Below, one piece after another: positions 1-7,000 of a stretch of DNA of 12,004 nucleotides (position 1 is the first letter of the stretch; every line of letters begins with the position of its first letter). The notes below the pieces were generated by a model that saw nothing but the letters and a program-made list of their open reading frames with translations, did not search any database and was not told the DNA's origin. The position numbers and the translations under genes were made by a program. Source of the DNA: Nephromyces sp. MM_2019 (taxonomy: Eukaryota > Apicomplexa > Aconoidasida > Nephromycida); the NCBI GenBank assembly GCA_015657535.1, contig JADHZB010000274.1, positions 1-12,004 on the forward strand. The letters run 5' to 3'.

Positions 1-208
1 CCCCCGCCCACCCTCTAGTTTCCCTCCGTCTTTCGCATTTTGTGGGAGAAACGGCCAAACTTCTTCCTCGTAGAAGCGAAGTCAACCAAAAACTGGAGAT
101 GTTTGAATATCCTGAAAAAGAGCAGAAAGGCATCACACACATACCATCATTCATATGAGCTAAATATTTCCACGAAATAGTCGCAGGAAGAGGAGGGAGA
201 ACGCCAGA

Positions 209-313
209 CAGAAAAAATAATCTTTTTTCGCTTTCAATGTGAATTTTCCTTCTAAAAGTGAAGAAAATGGTAATTTTTGCAGAAAAAATATACTTTTTTG
301 TCATTTTCCTTCT
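209..313. repeat. Imperfect direct repeat of an A6/T6 element plus ATTTTCCTTCT
   Basis: Two copies, about 70 bases apart, share CAGAAAAAATA followed by CTTTTTT (209-230 and 280-300). Each is followed by ATTTTCCTTCT (243-253 and 303-313). Within each copy the A6 and T6 runs could pair as a weak hairpin. The copies differ by a deletion of roughly 10 bases between the two blocks. This is a local duplication of AT-rich upstream sequence; no function is visible. Confidence 0.6.
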
Positions 314-699
314 TTTTCGACGTTTATGAGGGTGTATATCCCTCTTTCCTACTCCTTCAGCACGCTGAAGAGCGCTGAACCTTCAATATATGGTGGCTTT
401 CCATTTTTGTGTGTGTGATATTTTTTTGCTTCAGTCGCTTAAAAGTAGATGCTAAATATCCACTCCACCATCTTCCTGATGTAGATATCTTCAATCTCCC
501 CTTTTTGTTGGAGTTTGTAGTGAAATTTTTCTTTAAATTTCATGTGCCTTCTGCCCTAGCTTCGTGAAGAAATCTAGTAACACACGGCAGTCGCATACAC
601 TGGTAAAACTCCCCATCAAATCAATAAGAAAAACTCCCTCCAAACGTCTTTTAGAGCAATCCCTCTACAGTGCATCTACCTAGCATTACACCCCTCTAC

Positions 700-764
700 C
701 GCACTGCTTCACAACCCCTTCCTTCCATCCTCCCCCTTCCACCCCTCNCCCCTTGTCCCTCCAG
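700..764 (+). other. Predicted 3' splice site (polypyrimidine tract and CAG) before the DOHH exon
   Basis: A C/T-dominated tract runs from about 700 to 762 and ends in CCTCCAG (AG at 763-764), directly before the DOHH reading frame (phase 0, first codon GAA at 765). A second CCCCAG ends at 777 and would give a phase-1 junction. Only about 5-15 N-terminal residues of a typical DOHH are missing from this exon, so the upstream coding exon should be very short. The alternative of a non-AUG start at TTG 753 is unlikely in a eukaryote. Confidence 0.65.
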
Positions 765-2120
765 GAATCCTCCCCAGGTGACTCCAATGCTCTCACCCTC
801 CTCCGCTCCCCCAATATTCGCATAGATAAGCGAATGGATGCTCTTTTTGTAGCTCGCAACTTCCCCGACAAATCAGAAGCTGTGAGTGCACTGATTGAAG
901 CTCTAACAATCGACAAAAAGGCAGATAAACCCTCCTACCTTTTCCAGCATGAAGTTGCATACGTTTTAGGGCAAATCGGTAGTGAAAATGCTTTGGATGT
1001 TTTGATGAATCTTCTGAAGGATGTAGAAGAAAATGAGATGGTGAGGCATGAGGCGGCCGAGGCTTTGGCAGCGATTGGATCTCAACAGACTGTGGAAGTG
1101 GTGCAGAGATTCACTGACGATGCCTCTACACCAGTCAGAGAAACTTGCTTATTGGCGTTACTTTCTTTGAGAGCAAAAGGGGGTGTGAAGCTTGATTCGT
1201 GTGTATGTGGTGGTGGGTTGGATGAGGGTGAAGGAGTGGGTTTAAAGGGTGAAGCACCCCCCTCTTCAAACGCTGAAGAGCTTAGTTTAAATGCTCAGAC
1301 ACACACAACGACAGGTTTGAAGAGCTCTCTTGAGTTTTCTTCTCTAGATGACTCTGAAGACGCCAGAAAAACAGCGGGAAACCCCTTTACTTCAGTAGAT
1401 CCTATCGGTGCTGATCTCAATGCTACTGAGGCAGATATCTCCTCTTTAGCGAAGGTTTTGATCGATTTTGAAGCTCCTCTAGCTTCACGCTATAAAGCTC
1501 TCTTTACACTGAGAAACTTCAATAATGATGCTTCTGTTGAAGCTATAGCTACTTCTCTCATTGAAGACAAGGTGTCTGCACTGTATAGACACGAAGCAGC
1601 CTTTGTTTTGGGGCAGCTTCAGCATCGCTCAGCAGCTTCAGCGCTGATTGAATGCTTGGAGAACGTAGGAGAGCATCCAATGGCTAGGCATGAGGCAGCT
1701 TTAGCCTTGGGTTCGATTGTTTCAGATTGGCGAGCTGGGGAGAAGGGGGGAGTGGGGAGTGAAGTGGAATCAAAGGGGGGTGTTTACACACTCGATCCTG
1801 AAGTTAAGGTTCGTGATAAAGACGATGAAGATAGCCTGATACCACGCACGGAGGGCCCCAAAGGAGGAGATTTGCCTTCGAATCACATCGCTTCTAAGCT
1901 AGAGGAGGAAAGTAATACACACAAGGAGGGGCCTCATCTTGATGCTGCTAGACGATTTGCTTTGGATTGTTTGTTGAAGAATTTGAATGATGAACACACA
2001 GTCGTTAGTGAGAGCTGTTTTGTGGCGTTGAACAACATCTACAATGAGAGTGAGGATGTGGTGCTGAGTAAGGAGGAATGGCAACGTGTTTCAAGTTACG
2101 GTAACGCCATTGAGTGCTAG
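765..2120 (+). CDS. DOHH: Deoxyhypusine hydroxylase (HEAT-repeat di-iron monooxygenase), 5' end in an upstream exon
   Basis: DOHH hydroxylates the deoxyhypusine residue of eIF5A, the last step in making hypusine, in the cytosol. It is a HEAT-like repeat protein that holds two irons with four His-Glu pairs. All four are visible, counting from codon TTG 753 as residue 1: QHEVAYVLGQ (H66-E67), RHEAAEALAA (H99-E100), RHEAAFVLGQLQ (H280-E281) and RHEAALALGS (H313-E314). The spacing of 33 within each pair is that of known DOHH proteins. The N-terminal repeat (about residues 12-55, with RMDALFVARNF) and the second-half repeat SRYKALFTLRNF (245-256) are also present. The protein is about 150 residues longer than the usual 300. 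The central linker is enlarged (about 141-207), and an acidic, Gly-rich insertion (about 326-397) splits the last repeat before FALDCLLKNLNDEH and VSESCFVALNN. The frame ends at TAG 2118-2120. The initiator is not in this exon, so the 5' end is incomplete. The family call is firm; the exact start is unknown. Confidence 0.95.
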   Translation, partial: ESSPGDSNALTLLRSPNIRIDKRMDALFVARNFPDKSEAVSALIEALTIDKKADKPSYLFQHEVAYVLGQIGSENALDVLMNLLKDVEENEMVRHEAAEALAAIGSQQTVEVVQRFTDDASTPVRETCLLALLSLRAKGGVKLDSCVCGGGLDEGEGVGLKGEAPPSSNAEELSLNAQTHTTTGLKSSLEFSSLDDSEDARKTAGNPFTSVDPIGADLNATEADISSLAKVLIDFEAPLASRYKALFTLRNFNNDASVEAIATSLIEDKVSALYRHEAAFVLGQLQHRSAASALIECLENVGEHPMARHEAALALGSIVSDWRAGEKGGVGSEVESKGGVYTLDPEVKVRDKDDEDSLIPRTEGPKGGDLPSNHIASKLEEESNTHKEGPHLDAARRFALDCLLKNLNDEHTVVSESCFVALNNIYNESEDVVLSKEEWQRVSSYGNAIEC

Positions 2121-2156
2121 TGTGTGTGCGTGTGTGTGTGTGTGTGTGTATGCGTA
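2121..2156 (+). repeat. (TG)n microsatellite directly after the DOHH stop codon
   Basis: Thirty-six bases of perfectly alternating pyrimidine-purine (mostly TG, with a few CG and TA steps) begin at the first base after the TAG of DOHH. In the transcript this is a UG-repeat at the very start of the 3' UTR. UG-rich RNA is a known target of CELF/Bruno-type proteins; such binding here is inference. Confidence 0.85.
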
Positions 2157-2654
2157 AGGTTTATCGATTGATTGAAGCAGTGTATGAAGACCATACGCTG
2201 CCTTCACGGTACACTTATGCTTCGGCATTGAAATGAATTTTGATGATGCGGATTGTTTGCTTAGCAAGTATCACGAGAGGTGTGTGTATGTGCCACTAGA
2301 GGTGTGTGTATATGCATTGCAACACCATTGTGTATCGCGACACATGTGTGTCAACACCTGGTGTATACAGCTGCCGAGACTGGCGGAGTCTCTGAATTTT
2401 TCTGTATCGTTTTTGTTTGAATCATAAAAGGAGGTGCGTTTGAGTGTGCGTGGGTATCCTATCGAGGTGTATGTACACTGGAGTATGTATGATATCGGCA
2501 GCCTTCTTTGGCAGTAGGTAAATATAACATCTGTCATGCAAGAAACAGTGAGTTGCTAGTTATGCAGCAGGTAAGTTGTGAGTATTACGTACTGACTCTA
2601 GTGTGTGGTGTGTGCGTGTAGTGAGGGATCCCTTAATCCTTTTGTCATGTATTC

Positions 2655-2705
2655 ACACTTGCTACTACAACCAAGTGTTAATTTCTTCTCATTGAAGAAA
2701 TTGAC
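2655..2705 (+). other. Pair of adjacent hairpins in the DOHH 3' flank
   Basis: The first inverted repeat is ACACTTG (2655-2661) with CAAGTGT (2672-2678), loop of 10. The second is GTTAATTTCTTC (2677-2688) with GAAGAAATTGAC (2694-2705), loop of 5. The second stem has 12 pairs in RNA, eleven canonical and one G-U. The two stems share bases 2677-2678, so they would compete or stack. They lie about 535-585 bases past the DOHH stop, possibly in the 3' UTR. Function is unknown. Confidence 0.6.
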
Positions 2706-3304
2706 TATGAAAGAACAGGCTCATTTAGACAGCTAAGCTGTGCAGCGGGTTGCGTGTGTGGGTGGATTGTGTGTGTGGGTCAATTGTGTGTACTAATGTA
2801 TGATGCGTGTGTGGCAGTGGATGGGGTGTGGGTGGATCGAATGTGTGTGCCAGTTGATTGTGTGTGCTACCGTGAATTATGTGTACTATAGTAGCTTAAG
2901 CGTTAGTGGGTTTTATGTGTGCTACGGTTGATCATGTATAGAGCCAAGTTTTATAAGTGCAAACAAGGCACATAACACAGAGAATAAGCTGTATGTGAAG
3001 ACGGTAACGCACTGTTAAGTGGCTACACTGTACATACACTCAAGATATGCAACAAGAGATGATAGGGATACATTCCAGCGAGAGCCTGTACATCGACAGA
3101 GCAGGGAATTGCAGCACACACAGTTGACATACGCCCTCCCAGAATCTCCTCGAACACGCACCCCTTAAGCACTTGCTTAGCCACCCACATCTCGCAGACA
3201 AGCACCACTTTCAAAGTAATTTCGCAGGGTGTATGTACACCCTAATCATAATCAGCAACACGGTATAAAGTGGGATTGGGCACTGTTTCTTTCAAGTCTC
3301 TGGC

Positions 3305-3600
3305 CATTGGATACTACATAATACACACAGACACACACGCAATTGGGAGTGCAAGATTTTCAATATGCTGCGGTATGTCTTCAAATATTTCCAAAGAAAA
3401 AAAGCACACACATAATGAGTTACGTACATATACAAGTAAACTCATACACAAGCATGCTCACACTCGCATACGTCAACCCGGACGAGCATACCCACACACA
3501 CATATACGCCTAGAGACGCGCCCTGAGCGGCAAGCCCACGGATACACTAGCACACACATTCACACACGCACACACAAGATTATATGCACATAAACAAGCG
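3305..3600. repeat. CA/ACAC-rich low-complexity block
   Basis: Plus-strand sequence is dominated by ACACAC, CATAC and ACACGCA phrases with no strict period. It is GU-rich when read on the minus strand, downstream of the Dcp2 gene. The 107-codon plus-strand frame across it has Thr/His/Arg-rich, simple-sequence translation and is not taken as a gene. Confidence 0.7.
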
Positions 3601-3711
3601 CCTACGTTACACTTACAAAACAGCAATCATCGCATGAAAGGCCAAAACCGAATCTCAGCATTGAAGCTGATGAGTGTACGTACACCTTCTCTGTAGGTGC
3701 GTATTCGTGTC

Positions 3712-3741
3712 TATGCGTACGCGCGTGTGTGCGTGTGTGCG
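3712..3741. repeat. 30-bp alternating pyrimidine-purine tract (Z-DNA candidate)
   Basis: Every step from 3712 to 3741 alternates pyrimidine and purine, with a CGCGCG core followed by TG steps. Such tracts can adopt Z-DNA under negative supercoiling. That is a known sequence property; use in this cell is not shown. It lies between two convergent transcription units. Confidence 0.6.
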
Positions 3742-3862
3742 AATGCGTGCCTGCTCTCTGTTAGCCGTCTGATATCTCTGCTATTTCTGTGTGGCTACGA
3801 CACTGTCCACCGCAGAATGAAGATTCAATCCACCCCATCATAACCAAGTCATACTAGAGGCA

Positions 3863-3880
3863 ACACACACACACACACAC
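3863..3880. repeat. (AC)9 microsatellite
   Basis: Nine uninterrupted AC units in the intergenic region, about 190 bases past the Dcp2 stop in the minus direction. Reads as (GU)9 in a Dcp2 3' UTR if the transcript extends this far. Confidence 0.9.
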
Positions 3881-4017
3881 AGAATCAAGATGAGAGCTCA
3901 ACGCAGGAGCATTAAAGTATTGATGAAAGCAATATATTAGCTACTCTTCATACTGTAGGGGAAGGTATGATGAAAAACAAGCTTTGCTGAGTAGTTCAAA
4001 ACTCACATATAACTCTT

Positions 4018-4070
4018 CCTCACACACACACGCACACAGAGATCTTCCTCACACACCCGCGCACACACAC
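4018..4070 (-). repeat. CA tracts just past the Dcp2 stop codon (GU-rich on the minus strand)
   Basis: Two copies of TCTTCCTCACACAC (starting 4014 and 4043) carry CA runs with CGCA and CGCG interruptions. On the minus strand, a GGTGTGTGTGCGCG stretch starts within a few bases of the TGA at 4074-4072. This mirrors the TG microsatellite after the DOHH stop. Confidence 0.75.
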
Positions 4071-4071
4071 C

Positions 4072-7000
4072 TCATTCTTCACTGTGCTCATTCGGATTGT
4101 AGGCGCTAAGCTTACTAATCAATGTATCCATTAGCTGCCTAGATATACTTCCAGAGTTTCCTAATCCAGTGTGTTGAGGGTCGCTACGATAACCTCCACC
4201 TTCTGCATTCAAAGCGCTCAGAGAGGCAGGCTTAGCTGGAAATTGAGCGTGCGTTAGCTTCGGAAGAGGCTGAAGCTTCCCAGGGGGTGTACACACACCC
4301 TCTTCAAGCTTGTCAAGGGGGCCTCCCCCTTCTACTTTTTCCCCACTTTTTCCTACCCCTCCAAACGAATTCCCGACCCTAATAGCAGCGGAATCCCTCT
4401 CAAAAGCTTCATTCTTCACACAACCATTCCCCCCCCCTTTCAACAGAGATATTGCTCCTTCACTATCAAATGAGTTGTGCGTACACTCGGGTTTGGGGAC
4501 TTGATGAGGGGCGCAGGAAGCTGATCTTTGAGGCTGAGAGAGAAGCGGAGACGGGCCTTCATCGGGGAAACCTCGACCCTTGAAGGGGGGATTCTCCATT
4601 CTTTGAGTAGAAGTGGGTGCCTTAGGAGGATCCTATGAAGAGGAGAGGGGTGTGTTCAGGGTGGTGTTCAGGGAGGTGTTTAGGGTGGTGTTTAGGGTGG
4701 TGTTTAGGGGGGTGTTCAGGGGGGCGGAAAGTGAGGAGCTAAAAGCGAACACAGCAAACAACGAAGCAAAAACTGCACTTGATAAGCTCATTTCTCCCTA
4801 TAACAGCAGCGTATCATCCACACACTACTCTATGACATAACTCAGAGTTAAAATCCTGTGTGCGCCTGTTTTTTCTCCACTACATAGTTCAAGCAGCTGC
4901 ACTCTGCCAACTGCATTACCTCCCCCTCCCTCCACTACTGACCTGCGTTTCAGCAGCTTGAGACAGCTGCAAGTTTCTCTGCACGCTCGCTTCTTCAGGC
5001 AAAGCCGAACACACATGTGTGCGATTTTCACTGTTTCTTCTGTAAGCATCTAAAGTCTCCCTATAGCCACCTTTAGATGACGCACCACCCAACATCTCCT
5101 CATTACGATTGGCAGCAAACCCCCCTGAAGAGGAGGCATTCTTATGACTAGCAATAGCATTCTTTGGGGGGGGAACCTTCATCACAGAGCTAGAAGAAAT
5201 AGGGGAAAACAGACTCATAAGGATAGAAGGAGAGGCTGATAAGCTAGGAGGAGAGCAGTTCACACAAGGGCTAAGAGGCCGCTGAGTCGCTGGGGTTGCA
5301 CACACACTTGGTTCTACACGCACACTAGGGCTTACGGATCGCTGAGATCTTTGTGGTGCGCACACACTAGGTGCTACACGCACACTAGGGCTTACATGTT
5401 GCTGAGATCTCTGTGATGCGTACACACTAGGTTCCTTAGTCATAGAGACTACAGCATCCTCTTGTAGAGACAACCTAGCCGCTTCCTTATCTCCTCTCTC
5501 CTCTCTCCTCGAGCGGCTTGCTTTGAGCGAGTCGCTCTCCAAGGAGGGAGGCATCGCCCTGCCTTGAGATAGCATCTCGGCAGACACACCAACTGCGTGC
5601 GCTGCTACATTCAAAAGTGAAGCCTTAACCCCCCCTTGATCCCCCACTTGAGGGGGTTTCTGAACGCCAGGCTTGCTCCTCATAGAGGGGTTCTTCATAG
5701 CATCCACAAGGGAGGAGAAGGTAGAAAACTTTATACCCCCTAGGCTCTGTAGGGGTTGAGGAGTAGCTTCACTACTTGGGGAAGATTTTATACCCCCAAG
5801 GTTCTGGGGAGCATGAGAAGCTGCCTCACTAACCAGGGAAGATACCACACACCCTAGGCTCGGTGGGGGGTGATTAACTGCTTCAACACTCGGGGGAGAC
5901 TTTACACCCCCCAGGTTCTTTGAAGGTCGAGGAGCAGCTTCACCACCGCAGGGATGTTCCGTAAACGAAGGGGAAGCCATTGCTTCTCTTCGCTGTGCAG
6001 TAGATGGGAGACATGGGGGGGATCTATCCCTTCGATCTCTTGTGGAGGCTTCGTGTGTTCGACCAACGCCGTGTGCATCAGCGGCTTCCACAGACTGCAA
6101 ACGAGGTGACTCCCCCCCCTTGCGCACTTCTGATTGTGGGGTGGGGTAGAGGGGTTTCAACAGCTCTTCCCTATCCCCATTAAGCACAGCCCTCGGGCTA
6201 TCCGCATGTACAGATCGATGGGTAGAGGAAAGGGGGGCGATTAGGGGGGGTAGAATATGTGAAGGTTTGGCGTCATGGGCTGGAGGGTGACCAGCGGCAT
6301 GGTGTGCCACAGTAGAGGGGGGGGAAGCGATGGAGCTGCTCAATGCCATAGCCTCACCGTATGACAAGGCTGGGGAACACTTAAAATCCCCAGAAACCCC
6401 CTCAATAGCTTCATTGAATCTACGCTCCTCCACAGCAGAGAAAGAAGATAAACCCCCTCCACCGTTTAGTAGAGACAAGAGATACTGCCCACCGCCACCA
6501 GCAGCAACACCACCACCAACAGTACTACTCTCACCAACCCCACCTGACTCCACCACCCCCCTAGACATACACTCACCAACACCCGACGACACACACGATA
6601 CCACACCAGATTCATTGCTAACGCTGCTCGCGCTCACACTACCACCACCGCTACTCATCACCGATGCACCCACACTCTCAAATCCATCACCCCGCACCTC
6701 CACGAAAGGAGCTCCAGACGCACACAGGCCTTCTCGAGCAAGCTCTTCTCCTGTGGAGTTTACAATACCTCTGCCCTCAGCTCTTGAGGAAGCAGCCCTA
6801 GGATCCCTGCAAAACCCCTTGGAAGTTACTGAAGAAGATGCTGCCAACACAGGCGAAGATGAGGTGCAAAAAGGTGCACCTTTTTGCACCTCGGGCCTAC
6901 TGGACTCATTACCCCCTTCAGCATCACTGAAGACAGGTGGAGATCCCTGAGAAAACCCCCCACGAAGAGGCTGCCCGAAACCGTCCAAACTGCTTGAATT

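Larger units (their letters stand above)
1..764 (+). other. Upstream / first-intron region of the DOHH gene
   Basis: No convincing protein-coding exon is visible here. The reading frame of the downstream DOHH exon stays open upstream only to a TAG at 681 and contains no ATG. The translation start must therefore lie in one or more short upstream exons spliced to the acceptor at 764. One candidate first exon ends at ATG 267-269, followed at once by a donor-like GTAATT; it would join in phase 0. Another is the ATG near 326 followed by AGG and GTGTAT. Neither can be proven. The stretch is AT-richer than the rest of the window and has A6/T6 runs near 212-230 and 282-299. A long C/T tract runs from about 700 to 762 and contains one ambiguous base (N at 748). 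No promoter motif could be assigned with confidence. Confidence 0.55.
2157..4017. other. Convergent intergenic region: 3' flanks of DOHH and Dcp2, simple-sequence rich
   Basis: No credible gene is seen. The short open frames here read only microsatellite-like sequence. From about 2160 to 2900 the plus strand is TG-rich (dense near 2745-2880, with repeated GTGTGTGGGT-like phrases). From about 3305 to 3600 it is CA-rich, and a further pure (AC)9 lies at 3863-3880. Between them (about 2900-3250) composition is mixed. An exception is a TG/CG block at 3690-3760. Because the genes converge, each transcript would be GU-rich after its stop codon. No clear AATAAA signal was found on either strand, so polyadenylation sites cannot be placed. 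There is a local direct repeat, GAGGTGTGTGTAT, near 2277 and 2300. Confidence 0.7.

Noticed and set aside
753..755. TTG as the DOHH start codon
   Set aside because: A non-AUG start is unlikely in a eukaryote, and the TTG lies inside a pyrimidine tract ending in a good splice acceptor at 764.
3270..3593. 107-codon plus-strand open frame in the intergenic region
   Set aside because: It translates CA-rich simple sequence (Thr/His/Arg repeats) and lacks any domain.
2100..4071. CRISPR array, transposon ends or long terminal repeats in the repeat-rich intergenic DNA
   Set aside because: Repeats are short, irregular simple sequence without conserved spacers, terminal inverted repeats, target duplications or transposase fragments.
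4613..4840. Plus-strand frame with FRVVFRGVFRG repeats
   Set aside because: Direct translation of the 12-bp intron minisatellite; the multiple-of-three period keeps it open by construction.
6330..6950. 206-codon plus-strand open frame, Pro/Thr/Ser-rich
   Set aside because: Shadow of Gly/Ser/Val-rich Dcp2 coding sequence on the minus strand. Its KGAPFCT matches the minus-strand protein only because the DNA there is a palindrome.
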